NCBI RefSeq assembly: GCF_900142805.1
Contig: NZ_FRCF01000003.1
Coordinates: 186,001-250,000 of the forward strand
Reading direction: 5' to 3'
Origin: Lacicoccus alkaliphilus DSM 16010
GTDB taxonomy: Bacteria > Bacillota > Bacilli > Staphylococcales > Salinicoccaceae
Length of the DNA: 64,000 nucleotides
The notes beneath the pieces were generated by a model that was given only the letters and a program-made list of their open reading frames with translations, was not told the origin of the DNA and searched no databases. Shown here piece by piece: positions 1 to 8,483 of this stretch. The stretch's first letter is position 1. Every line of letters begins with the position of its first letter. Position numbers and translations under genes: made by a program.

Positions 1-2
1 AA

Positions 3-1841
3 GAGGCGGCGCATGAAGGCGCGAAGGAAGTGGCCGCTGCAATCACGGCCTCGACTTTCACCACGATTGCCGTCTTCCTGCCGGTGTTGTTCATCGAGGG
101 CATCATCGGCCAGATTTTCACCCAGTTCTCATTGACTGTCGCATTCAGTTTATTGGCATCTCTGATCGTGGCACTCACTGTAGTCCCGATGTTTGCAAGC
201 AAGTTCATGAAGAAGGCGGACACTTCCATGGAAGAGCGGAGGCGGGGCAGCATATATAACCGTGTGATCCGGAGGATGCTTAAATTCTCCCTGAGATTCC
301 GACTTGTGACATTTCTGATCGTCGGTGTCCTGGTGGCACTCGGGATTTTCGGGATTTACCGCACCGGTATGATTTTCCTGCCTGAAACGGATGAGAGCTT
401 CTTTTCAGCGAATATAGATATGACGGCGGGGACCAACCTGGAAACGACGGAAGCAGCACTTGCCGAGATGGAGGAGTATCTGCTCGGCATTGAAGAGATA
501 GAAGTGTTCCTCGCCATGGCAGGCGCGTCTGAGATGGGGGGGATCGGCGGCGGCAGTGACGCTTCACAGGGGTCGATCTATGTGACGACCGCTCCCATGG
601 ATGAACGCGAACGCTCGACCAATGAGGTGGCGGATGAAGTGAACACCGAACTGCAGGCCATCGCGGAGAGTTATGTCGGCGATGCAGAGCTCAGCATCAT
701 GACCACCACTTCGACGGGCACCGATTCCACCGTCCTGACATTCGACCTGATGAACAGCAGTGAACAGGACCTGGATGCGGATGAAGAAAAAATCACCGAG
801 GCGCTCCGTGGGATGGAAGCCGTTGAAAGGGTGTCCAATGATACGACAGAAACGATAGATGAGCTTGCGATCACACTGGATGAGGAGGCACTGTTTGAAA
901 ATGGCTTGACTGCTTCCGAAGTGGCGCAGACCTTCAACGATCTGACGACCGGCATGGATGTCTTCCTGATTCTGGATGAAAGTACCGAAGAATACCTGTT
1001 GGTGCGCATGACACTGCCGGAAGAGGAAGTGGATTCCGAGGAAGCACTGGGTGATATTGTGATATCACGGACGGAGGATGGGGGAGCTGTGACCCTCGAT
1101 GAAGTGGCAACGATCGACAGGCAGCCTGCACCGTCCTCGGTCCAGAGGATCAATGGCCAGCATGCATATCAATATGAGCTGGAACTGGAAGCGGACGCCA
1201 ATCTTTCGGACGCGGTGACGGAGATGCAGGCCCTCATTGAGGATCTGGATTTGACGCCTGGAAGCAATCTGTCATTCACGGGGGACCAGGAACTGATCGA
1301 AGACTCGATCATGGATATGATCATGGCCATGGTACTTGCCGTGGTGCTCGTCTTCCTTGTGATGGCAGCGCAGTTCGAATCATTCAAATATCCGTTCGTG
1401 ATCATGTTCACGATTCCGCTCTCATCGGTGGGCGTCATGCTTGCATTATGGCTGACGAATATCCCGCTCAGTGTACCGATTTTCATAGGCATGCTTGTGC
1501 TGATCGGCATCGTTGTGAACAATGGGATCGTCCTTGTCGACTTCATCAACCAGCTGAGGGGAAGAGGGATGAATGCCTATGAAGCGATTACGGAAGCTGT
1601 CGATATACGCACGAGACCGATCCTCATGACCGCATTCACGACAATGCTCGGGCTTGTGCCGATAGCGATTGGACTCGGAGAAGGATCTGAAATCAACCAG
1701 CCGATGGGCATCAGTGTCATCGGCGGACTGCTTGCGAGTACACTTCTCACACTCATCATCGTCCCCGTGGTCTACTCACTATTTACAAAAGAGACGCTGA
1801 CGATGAACCGTAAGAAGAACAGGGGCAAATTCAAACGATGA
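3..1841 (+). CDS. RND family efflux transporter (AcrB/SwrC type), 3' part
   Basis: C-terminal 612 residues of a resistance-nodulation-division exporter; the frame is open to the left edge, so the true start lies outside the window. A GTG at position 30 is inside a transmembrane-flanking segment and is not the start. Visible parts are membrane helices around residues 10-70, a helix near 100-120, a large acidic extracytoplasmic docking/porter domain (about 125-440) and the last membrane bundle with the family-typical VVNNGIVLVDF and RPILMTAF stretches. Such proteins use the proton gradient to export lipophilic compounds; in Firmicutes SwrC/YerP exports surfactin-like agents. Substrate here is unknown. 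A strong terminator follows at once. Confidence 0.93.
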   Translation, partial: EAAHEGAKEVAAAITASTFTTIAVFLPVLFIEGIIGQIFTQFSLTVAFSLLASLIVALTVVPMFASKFMKKADTSMEERRRGSIYNRVIRRMLKFSLRFRLVTFLIVGVLVALGIFGIYRTGMIFLPETDESFFSANIDMTAGTNLETTEAALAEMEEYLLGIEEIEVFLAMAGASEMGGIGGGSDASQGSIYVTTAPMDERERSTNEVADEVNTELQAIAESYVGDAELSIMTTTSTGTDSTVLTFDLMNSSEQDLDADEEKITEALRGMEAVERVSNDTTETIDELAITLDEEALFENGLTASEVAQTFNDLTTGMDVFLILDESTEEYLLVRMTLPEEEVDSEEALGDIVISRTEDGGAVTLDEVATIDRQPAPSSVQRINGQHAYQYELELEADANLSDAVTEMQALIEDLDLTPGSNLSFTGDQELIEDSIMDMIMAMVLAVVLVFLVMAAQFESFKYPFVIMFTIPLSSVGVMLALWLTNIPLSVPIFIGMLVLIGIVVNNGIVLVDFINQLRGRGMNAYEAITEAVDIRTRPILMTAFTTMLGLVPIAIGLGEGSEINQPMGISVIGGLLASTLLTLIIVPVVYSLFTKETLTMNRKKNRGKFKR

Positions 1842-1853
1842 CGAACAAAAGGG

Positions 1854-1893
1854 AAAACCACCTGCTTTCCGCATGGAAAGCAGGTGGTTTTTC
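1854..1893 (+). terminator. Rho-independent terminator after RND gene
   Basis: A 17-bp near-perfect stem with a GCAT loop followed by a T run lies 12 bases after the RND stop codon. Confidence 0.9.
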
Positions 1894-1944
1894 TTATATC
1901 AAAATTCATGTAGGATGGGAGTTTTTCCTATATAATCATAGTGA

Positions 1945-1961
1945 TGTAAGATAATCTTACA
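1945..1961. promoter_or_regulatory. GlnR operator upstream of glnRA
   Basis: TGTAAGATAATCTTACA fits the GlnR/TnrA consensus TGTNA-N7-TNACA exactly and is a 17-bp inverted repeat. It lies just upstream of a plausible promoter (TTGAGT at 1968-1973, 16-bp spacer, TATTAT at 1990-1995). A TATAAT at 1931-1936 could be an alternative -10, which would place the operator at the start of the transcript. Either arrangement suits autorepression of glnRA under nitrogen excess. Confidence 0.85.
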
Positions 1962-2019
1962 TCGATTTTGAGTTTGGAAAAAAATGTGATATTATTTTCC
2001 CATAGTTGGAGTGGTGATC

Positions 2020-2349
2020 ATGGACAATGATAAAAGTCGAAGAAATGCACCCGTATTCCCGATGTCATCGGCAATGAAACTGACCGACCTGACTGCCCGT
2101 CAGATTCGTCATTATGAATCCGCCGGGCTGATTGCACCGTCAAGAAGCGAAGGGAATCACCGTTTGTTCTCTATGAATGATTTTGAAAAACTGCTCACCA
2201 TCAAAATACTGATGGAAAAGGGTTTCACCATGAAGCGGATCGGGGAGATTCTCGACAAAGATGAAAGCCACCCGGCTGATGAAATACTGAATCACAGGGA
2301 ACTTAACAGAGCACTGCCAAACCGCGGAGATTTATCAAGATTTTTTTAA
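2020..2349 (+). CDS. glnR: GlnR, MerR-family nitrogen repressor
   Basis: MerR-type winged helix-turn-helix regulator of 109 residues. The DNA-binding helices are at about 20-50 (KLTDLTARQIRHYE, NHRLFS). The C-terminus ends in RGDLSRFF, the GlnR tail that in Bacillus is autoinhibitory and is contacted by feedback-inhibited glutamine synthetase. Start chosen at ATG 2020 because GGAGTGG sits 5 bases upstream and homologues begin at this point; GTG codons at 2011 and 2014 overlap that ribosome site. It is followed by glnA after 21 bases, the standard dicistron, with a matching operator upstream. Confidence 0.95.
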   Translation: MDNDKSRRNAPVFPMSSAMKLTDLTARQIRHYESAGLIAPSRSEGNHRLFSMNDFEKLLTIKILMEKGFTMKRIGEILDKDESHPADEILNHRELNRALPNRGDLSRFF

Positions 2350-2370
2350 AAAATCAAGGAGAGTGAATGG

Positions 2371-3708
2371 ATGAAGAACAATTATACGAGGGAAGACCTC
2401 AAACGCATTGTCGAAAACGAGAACGTCAGATACATCAGGCTGCAGTTTACGGATATACTCGGTACGATCAAAAACGTCGAAGTGCCGGTAAGCCAGCTCG
2501 ATAAAGCGCTTGACGGGGAAATGATGTTCGATGGCTCCTCGATCGAAGGCTTTGTAAGAATCGAAGAGTCCGACATGTACCTGAAGCCTGACATCAATAC
2601 ATGGTCCATCTTTCCGTGGACGGCAGGCAAAGGAAAAGTCGCCAGACTGATCTGTGATATTTACACAGTGGAAGGTGAGCCTTTTGAAGGTGACCCGCGC
2701 TCTAATTTAAAGCGTGTGCTGAAGGAAATGGAAGAGATGGGATACACTTCATTCAATCTGGGTCCCGAGCCGGAATTCTTTTTATTTAAACTGGATGAAA
2801 ATGGTCACCCGACCAGGGAACTGAATGACCAGGGTGGTTACTTTGATCTAGCACCGACTGATTTGGGTGAGAATTGCAGGCGCGATATCGTGCTTGAGCT
2901 CGAGGATATGGGTTTTGAAATCGAAGCATCCCACCACGAAGTGGCACAGGGTCAGCATGAGATTGATTTCAAGTACGAGGACGCCATCAGTGCGTGCGAC
3001 AATATCCAGACGTTCAAACTGATCGTCAAGACGGTCGCAAGGAAGCATAATCTGCATGCGACATTCATGCCGAAGCCGCTTTACGGCATCAACGGCAGCG
3101 GCATGCACTTTAATGTTTCACTATTCAGGGGCGAAGAGAATGCGTTCTATGATGAAAACGACAGCTTCGGACTGAGCGGGGAAATGCGCCATTTCATGGG
3201 CGGCCTCCTGAAGCACGCAAGAGGGTTCACGGCAGTATGCAATCCGATTGTGAATTCGTATAAACGTCTGGTGCCTGGGTATGAGGCACCGAGCTACATC
3301 GCATGGAGCGGTAAGAACCGTTCGCCGCTTTTGAGGATCCCTTCGTCAAGAAAAATGTCGACCAGAGCGGAAATCCGCTCTGTGGACCCGGCCGCCAATC
3401 CTTATTTGGCTCTGGCCGTCATTTTGAAGGCGGGGCTAGACGGCATCAAAAATAAAATCGATCTGCCCGAGCCGGTCAATGTGAACCTTTATGAGATGAC
3501 CAGGGATGAAAGGGAAGCGCTTGGTGTCAATGACCTGCCGTCCACTTTATACACGGCATTGAAGGCATTGAGTGAAGACGAAGTGGTCCAGGATGCGCTT
3601 GGGCCCCATATCATGAGACAGTTCCACAGCAATAAGAGTGTGGAGTGGGATATGTACCGCGCACAAGTTTCTGAATGGGAAGTCGACCAGTATCTGAATC
3701 AGTATTAA
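2371..3708 (+). CDS. glnA: Type I glutamine synthetase
   Basis: ATP-dependent ligation of ammonia to glutamate, the main ammonia assimilation step, as a cytosolic dodecamer. 445 residues, the usual length for the Firmicute GSI-alpha class. Visible motifs are DGSSIEGF (54-61) in the N-terminal beta-grasp, GPEPEFF (131-137) with metal/glutamate ligands, NGSGMHFN near 240, and NRSPLLRIP near 315. There is no adenylylation-type tyrosine segment as in GSI-beta, consistent with control by feedback inhibition and GlnR. Ribosome site AAGGAG precedes ATG 2371. Same transcript as glnR. Confidence 0.97.
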   Translation: MKNNYTREDLKRIVENENVRYIRLQFTDILGTIKNVEVPVSQLDKALDGEMMFDGSSIEGFVRIEESDMYLKPDINTWSIFPWTAGKGKVARLICDIYTVEGEPFEGDPRSNLKRVLKEMEEMGYTSFNLGPEPEFFLFKLDENGHPTRELNDQGGYFDLAPTDLGENCRRDIVLELEDMGFEIEASHHEVAQGQHEIDFKYEDAISACDNIQTFKLIVKTVARKHNLHATFMPKPLYGINGSGMHFNVSLFRGEENAFYDENDSFGLSGEMRHFMGGLLKHARGFTAVCNPIVNSYKRLVPGYEAPSYIAWSGKNRSPLLRIPSSRKMSTRAEIRSVDPAANPYLALAVILKAGLDGIKNKIDLPEPVNVNLYEMTRDEREALGVNDLPSTLYTALKALSEDEVVQDALGPHIMRQFHSNKSVEWDMYRAQVSEWEVDQYLNQY

Positions 3709-3712
3709 TAAG

Positions 3713-3740
3713 AAAAAGCCTGAGGAATCAGGCTTTTTTA
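3713..3740. terminator. Bidirectional terminator, glnA / DUF4129 gene
   Basis: An 11-bp stem (AAAAAGCCTGA paired with TCAGGCTTTTT) with GGAA loop, flanked by A and T runs on both sides, serves glnA on the plus strand and the convergent membrane gene, whose stop codon lies inside it. Confidence 0.85.
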
Positions 3741-4918
3741 TTTAGGATATTTTTAAACGCCTTGATGTAGGATTTCAGGTTTTCGAGTTCATCTTTGGTC
3801 AGTTTCTTATCCTTATAGCGCATCTCCTGATAATGCTCAAGCTTAGAGACGGAAGTGTGCTCATGGAGGGAGAGGCGCCTGAACCACTGCTCGATCGTTT
3901 CGTCCGCATACCTTCCATGCCCTTTTGAAGCGGCCCACTTTTCAAAGTCAAAATACAACCTGCGGGCTTTGCAGGCCGGCGCTTTTTTGGGGATCGGGAC
4001 GCTGACTGGTGTATGATCTACCGTATTGTGCTTCCTATTGTCCTGAACCTGTTCGCGCACTGCGGGGTCGCGCTGCCTGAAGTATGACCATATTGCGAAA
4101 ATGACTCCAATCACCACCAGAGCCAGGACGATCGCACCAAACGGTATGCCGAGCGCCCGGTCCGTCTCCGATATCACTTCCTCGGGCGACTGGTGACCGT
4201 TCAGCTGTGTTTCGTCTTCCTGGAATATATCTTCTGGATAATCCAGTTCCACACTTTCAAGAAAATCAAAAAATGGCCTCAGCATGAACACCATCGCATT
4301 CAAGAGGAAGATGACCGCATAGCTCAAAGTGAAGACTGCGAGTCTGTAAACCTGGGTCATCGCGACCCCCAGCACAATGAACATCAGTATGAAGGATGAG
4401 ACCAGCCTGATATAGAGGCGCCCGCCATATCCGCTGTCCATGGCGAGTGTGAGTATTTTTCCACTGAAATAACCTGTCAGAGCTATAATGTATATGAGGT
4501 TGAACGCACCGAAGTGCGAAGTGACTTCCGGCGTGGAAACCAGAGTGATGATGATCAGCCATATCAGGCCTGCGACGAGGGACTGGGGTGCCAGGTTGTC
4601 ATTCAGGGTGTAGAGCAGCTGTTCCAGGCGCCAGACGGGCAGAGTGCTTATAAGAAGTGCCGACAGGAAGTAATCCCCTGCCAAAAGTGTAACGGTCAAT
4701 GTGGCGGGCACCAAAATATAGACGTACTTCACCGGCAGCCACCGGGCAATCAGATGAGCGGCCAAGTACTGCAGCACTGTGACGGTGAGGAAAAATGACA
4801 CGTGATTCCGGTCACCGGCCATATTATGAATGTTCAAAAACAGGTAGAACGACAGTAAAAATGTCATTTCAACGAGGAAGGCATGCAGAAATGCAGCATG
4901 ATACTTGAGCCGGCTCAT
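3728..4918 (-). CDS. Membrane protein with C-terminal DUF4129
   Basis: 396 residues. About six hydrophobic helices occupy residues 1-215, a further helix is near 260-280, and a soluble C-terminal DUF4129 region with the FEKWAASKGHGRYADETIEQWFRRL-type segment fills about 325-395. In related operons the DUF4129 domain is fused behind a transglutaminase-like domain. Here the N-terminal membrane part is retained but I see no transglutaminase core. Start ATG 4918 overlaps the DUF58 stop by four bases (ATGA), so translation is probably coupled. Function unknown; likely a membrane partner of the MoxR ATPase system. Confidence 0.8.
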   Translation of the reverse strand: MSRLKYHAAFLHAFLVEMTFLLSFYLFLNIHNMAGDRNHVSFFLTVTVLQYLAAHLIARWLPVKYVYILVPATLTVTLLAGDYFLSALLISTLPVWRLEQLLYTLNDNLAPQSLVAGLIWLIIITLVSTPEVTSHFGAFNLIYIIALTGYFSGKILTLAMDSGYGGRLYIRLVSSFILMFIVLGVAMTQVYRLAVFTLSYAVIFLLNAMVFMLRPFFDFLESVELDYPEDIFQEDETQLNGHQSPEEVISETDRALGIPFGAIVLALVVIGVIFAIWSYFRQRDPAVREQVQDNRKHNTVDHTPVSVPIPKKAPACKARRLYFDFEKWAASKGHGRYADETIEQWFRRLSLHEHTSVSKLEHYQEMRYKDKKLTKDELENLKSYIKAFKNILNKKA

Positions 4919-6114
4919 TTCACCGCCTCCCCGGTGCTGTATTCGAAAGGTGTGAGGCCATGGGCATCCAGCTGATATATCATTGTCCCTTTCTCGACGT
5001 AATATCTCAATTCAGCCATGATGAGATCATCTGTTTTCCCTGTGAAGATGATGTGTGTCGGTATTTTTTCCGACTGCTTTACGAACTTCAGGAAACGGTC
5101 GAAGCTGATCGTGTAAGTGACGGTCTTTATTCTGGCGAGCGATTCCAGCGCACGACGGTAATGCAGCTTCCCGGAACTCTCATCCAGGGTGAAGAACTGA
5201 TGGCGGTCGAAGGTGCGCATGTTGGCCATCACTTTAAATGGTATCTCCTCTTCTGTAATCTTTCCGAAGAGGAAGGCGAGCTTTTCAAAAATGACTTCAA
5301 TATTGGCAGGGGGTGCGAATGATTTGTCCGAACGCAGATTGATCAGAAAAAGCCATGATGTGTGCGTCGTCTTTTCGTATTCCCGGGTCATCAGTTCACC
5401 GCTTCTTGCACTCAGCTTCCAGTGCACGTCCCTCAGGCTGTCTGTATTCCTGTAAGGCCTGCTACCGCTTGTGAGGAGCGGGTCATGGAAAAATGTATTC
5501 TTCTCCCTGTAGGTCCCCTGCTCGACTTTCGTCTTGAGCGGCCGGTTATGAAGTGCATGACGGTCGGGATATATCAGTATTTCATGATTGGCTGTACCGA
5601 CCTGTTCGAGTTTGAGGTGGCCGAAACCGAACATGCGCGGTAGGGTGATTTTTGTGTTGATGATCTTACTGGTACCTCTGTTTTTCGCTTTGAACGGAAC
5701 TTCTATCACTGTGGATTTCCCGGGAAATACTGAAAATGAATATGATGTCTCTGTGACGTTCCTGATTTTCAGTGCCTGATCATTATAAAAAGCGATATCG
5801 TCACCCGCCGTGATATCTATGTCTGCAGACAACACGGGCAGACGGCCGCGCTGGGTGACCTTCAGTTGAAGCACATCCTCCTGACCCTTATATTTCCTGA
5901 GCTCCCCCGGCAGCACTTCCACCGTAAGGTGTTTCGCAATATTCTTCTCATAATAGAAGTTCAGCAGTGCCGCAGCGATGACGACTCCGATGATGAGCTG
6001 GAGCCAGCCGTTCAATTGAGCTGTATATAATAAATCGAATATGACGATGACAGCGATTATGAAGAAGAGGGCCGCCTCAATTTTTGAATCGCTGTGGAGT
6101 GTCCTGTACTTCAT
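4915..6114 (-). CDS. DUF58 domain-containing protein
   Basis: 399 residues. Two membrane helices at about residues 12-50, then a beta-rich domain and the DUF58 core around the SRPYRNTDSLRDVHWKLSARS stretch (roughly 215-235), followed by a VWA-like fold in which the MIDAS residues are poorly kept. DUF58 proteins are regular partners of MoxR ATPases and are thought to act in assembly or maturation of cell-envelope components. Overlaps both neighbours by four bases, so the three genes form one translationally coupled operon. Confidence 0.88.
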   Translation of the reverse strand: MKYRTLHSDSKIEAALFFIIAVIVIFDLLYTAQLNGWLQLIIGVVIAAALLNFYYEKNIAKHLTVEVLPGELRKYKGQEDVLQLKVTQRGRLPVLSADIDITAGDDIAFYNDQALKIRNVTETSYSFSVFPGKSTVIEVPFKAKNRGTSKIINTKITLPRMFGFGHLKLEQVGTANHEILIYPDRHALHNRPLKTKVEQGTYREKNTFFHDPLLTSGSRPYRNTDSLRDVHWKLSARSGELMTREYEKTTHTSWLFLINLRSDKSFAPPANIEVIFEKLAFLFGKITEEEIPFKVMANMRTFDRHQFFTLDESSGKLHYRRALESLARIKTVTYTISFDRFLKFVKQSEKIPTHIIFTGKTDDLIMAELRYYVEKGTMIYQLDAHGLTPFEYSTGEAVK

Positions 6115-7061
6115 CTTTCAACCCCGTATTCCACCGGCACTTCCGTGGTGGTGAGAATGCGGTCTATGACTTCTTTTTCGGAAGTCAGCGTCATGCCCTC
6201 TATATTCAGTACGATGCGGTGTGCCATCACATACGGTGCGATATATTTCACGTCATCCGGTGTGACATAATCCCTGCCGCCGACCAGTGCTGCGCCGATT
6301 GCCGCCTGCATCAGCGCAATCGCCCCGCGGGGTGAGACACCCAGAGCGATGTGTTCATGCGCCCTTGTCCGGTGGACAAGGTTGAGGATGTAATCTTTGA
6401 CCGTCCGGTTGATATGGACCCCTCTCGCTTCCTCCTGTATCTCCTTAACGATATCAAGTGATAAAACCTGATCGATGGATTCGCGCAATTCCATATCCGT
6501 GTGCATATCGAGCATCATGCGTTCATTTTCAAAGGAAGGGTAACCAAGGTCGATCTTCATGAAAAAACGGTCCATCTGCGCTTCAGGCAGGTCGAAAGTA
6601 CCCTGTTTTGATTCGATTGGATTCTGGGTCGCCAGCACGATGAAAGGGGATTCCAGCGTATGGGTGACACCGTCGATCGTGACCTGCCTCTCTTCCATCA
6701 CTTCAAGGAGTGCCGACTGTGTCCTCGGTGTGGCACGATTGATTTCATCAGCCAGCAGAATGTTCGTGCGGACCGGGCCGTGCCTCAGTTCAAATTCCTT
6801 CGTCTTCGGATTGTAGATGTTCATCCCCGTGATATCCGTCGGCAGGACATCCGGTGTGAACTGTATCCTCGAAAAACCCCCGCCGAGCACATTTGATATG
6901 GATTTTGAGAGCACGGTCTTACCGGTGCCCGGGACGCTTTCAAATAAGATGTGCCCTTTCTGTATGATGCTGATGAAAATGAGGTCGATCACTTCTTCCT
7001 GACCGACGATCACTTTACCTATTTCCTTCTTCAAATTATTTAAATGGCTGGTCACAGACAT
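6111..7061 (-). CDS. MoxR family AAA+ ATPase
   Basis: 316 residues, normal MoxR length. Walker A is at 41-49 (ESVPGTGKT), Walker B at 101-110 (ILLADEINRA), then the ATQNP sensor-1 stretch and SPRGA sensor-2 region. MoxR ATPases act as chaperones that activate or insert partner proteins, often encoded by adjacent DUF58/VWA genes as here. Start ATG 7061 has AAAGGGGAA upstream. First gene of the three-gene reverse operon. Confidence 0.95.
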   Translation of the reverse strand: MSVTSHLNNLKKEIGKVIVGQEEVIDLIFISIIQKGHILFESVPGTGKTVLSKSISNVLGGGFSRIQFTPDVLPTDITGMNIYNPKTKEFELRHGPVRTNILLADEINRATPRTQSALLEVMEERQVTIDGVTHTLESPFIVLATQNPIESKQGTFDLPEAQMDRFFMKIDLGYPSFENERMMLDMHTDMELRESIDQVLSLDIVKEIQEEARGVHINRTVKDYILNLVHRTRAHEHIALGVSPRGAIALMQAAIGAALVGGRDYVTPDDVKYIAPYVMAHRIVLNIEGMTLTSEKEVIDRILTTTEVPVEYGVER

Positions 7062-7094
7062 GCCGATTCCCCTTTATTTGTAAATTCAGTTAAT

Positions 7095-7100
7095 ATTATA
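7095..7100 (-). promoter_or_regulatory. Candidate extended -10 for the moxR operon
   Basis: On the minus strand TGATATAAT gives a TGn extended -10 34 bases upstream of the moxR start. No good -35 is seen, which is tolerated by extended -10 promoters. Confidence 0.4.
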
Positions 7101-7214
7101 TCAGACCTGCTATCGAAATGGAGGGATGATCGGGATAGTGTTCGACATTTCGGTATGAATATGAGAAACTTTAATTAATCATAGACGAAAAACCGCTTTG
7201 AAGGAGGCCCCATT

Positions 7215-8309
7215 ATGTCCGTTGTAATTTTTGATGTTGACGGAGTATTTTTAAGTGAGGAAAGATGTTTTGATGTATCTGCATTATCTGTGCATGAACT
7301 GCTTTTCAACCCCCGGTATTTGAATCTGACCCAGGAAAAGTTCAAAACATCCTATACAGATGAGGAAATCGCAGAAATCAGAAGTAAAATCTTTTTGGAT
7401 GATGAAATTTTAAGCCGCTATAAAGAGCTGGGGTTGAACTCGAACTGGGATATGCTTTATATCACCTTTTCGGTCATATATATCAATTTACTTAAAGATT
7501 CCGGCATAAATATAAGTAATGTGGATCTCAATGACTTGTACAGTGTCGGCGAGATGCTGGGTGATGTCGAGCCTGATTACGGAAAAGTGCTGGAATTCCT
7601 GGATGGCGATGAGTACACGAAAGAGACCATTTACGAAGGTCTGGTCAACTATGCCACCTCTTTGAAATTTCTGAATGAAAAAGACGACTTCAGGACCAAC
7701 AGCACATTATGGCTGCTCGGCCAGCATGTGTATCAGGAATGGTACCTGGGCAGCGAGCGGATGAAGGACAGTGAGCTGCCGATTGAAGGTGACAAGGAGG
7801 GGTTCCTCCACCAGGAAGAATGGCTTGCACCGGTCGATGAACTTGAGGCGATGCTTCAAAACCTGCTCGACCAGGATCTCACCATCGGCATCGCGACCGG
7901 GCGGTCGAGGGAGGAGACCCTGATTCCTTTCGAAGCGGCAGGGTTGTTGAAGTACTTTAATGATGAAAGAATATCCACAGCCTCCGAAGTCAAGGAGGCG
8001 GAAGCTGTTGAAGGCGTGGAACGCCAGCTTTCAAAGCCGCATCCGTACAGTTATTTATGGACGCTGTATGCGCAGGATGAGAACCATTTCGAAGAAGCTG
8101 TGAAAGGTGAGAATAACTCCGATGAAAAAGTGTATGTCGTCGGCGATTCCGTAGCCGATTTCTTCTGCGCAGAGAAGATGGAAGTCGAGTTCATAGGCAC
8201 ACTGACCGGCCTTACCGGTGATGACATCATCCCGACCTTCACCGGACTCGGGGTCGAGCGTGACAACCTCGTCCCGGATGTGCTTGCTGTTGAGGAAATG
8301 GTCAAATAA
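7215..8309 (+). CDS. HAD-superfamily hydrolase
   Basis: 364 residues, unusually long for a simple HAD phosphatase. Motif I is FDVDGV with D7 nucleophile and D9 acid/base. Motif II is the threonine in IATGRSRE (about 227). Motif III is K274 in KPHPYS. Motif IV is VGDSVADFF with D311 and D315. A long helical cap of roughly 190 residues lies between motifs I and II. The likely reaction is phosphoester hydrolysis of a small metabolite; the substrate cannot be read from sequence. GAAGGAGG precedes ATG 7215. Monocistronic, with its own terminator. Confidence 0.88.
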   Translation: MSVVIFDVDGVFLSEERCFDVSALSVHELLFNPRYLNLTQEKFKTSYTDEEIAEIRSKIFLDDEILSRYKELGLNSNWDMLYITFSVIYINLLKDSGINISNVDLNDLYSVGEMLGDVEPDYGKVLEFLDGDEYTKETIYEGLVNYATSLKFLNEKDDFRTNSTLWLLGQHVYQEWYLGSERMKDSELPIEGDKEGFLHQEEWLAPVDELEAMLQNLLDQDLTIGIATGRSREETLIPFEAAGLLKYFNDERISTASEVKEAEAVEGVERQLSKPHPYSYLWTLYAQDENHFEEAVKGENNSDEKVYVVGDSVADFFCAEKMEVEFIGTLTGLTGDDIIPTFTGLGVERDNLVPDVLAVEEMVK

Positions 8310-8345
8310 AAACAGTTCTTAAACCGGAAACTCCTGAGGTGCCGC

Positions 8346-8395
8346 CTCCTAAGTTCACAGATGAAATAAAAAATCTGTAACTTAGGAGTTTTTTT
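8346..8395 (+). terminator. Terminator after HAD hydrolase
   Basis: Long stem CTCCTAAGTT-ACAGAT against ATCTGT-AACTTAGGAG with one bulged C and a seven-T tail. Confidence 0.88.
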
Positions 8396-8434
8396 GGCCT
8401 GAAGAGCAGTTTCTCCACCTGTCCTCCCGGAACG

Positions 8435-8466
8435 CAAAAAAAGGAAGTTCACCGAGGAACTCCCTT
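8435..8466 (-). terminator. Terminator after serA
   Basis: On the minus strand AAGGGAGTTC pairs with GAACTTCCTT (10 bp, one G-U) with a 6-base loop, followed by a T run of six or more. Confidence 0.85.
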
Positions 8467-8483
8467 TTCCATATTCGTGATCA

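Noticed and set aside
1985-2001. Second GlnR box before glnR
   Set aside because: Left half fits (TGTGA) but the right half reads TTCCC instead of TNACA.
8051-8452. Reverse 133-residue frame across the HAD gene end
   Set aside because: Runs through two terminators and the 3' end of a real gene.
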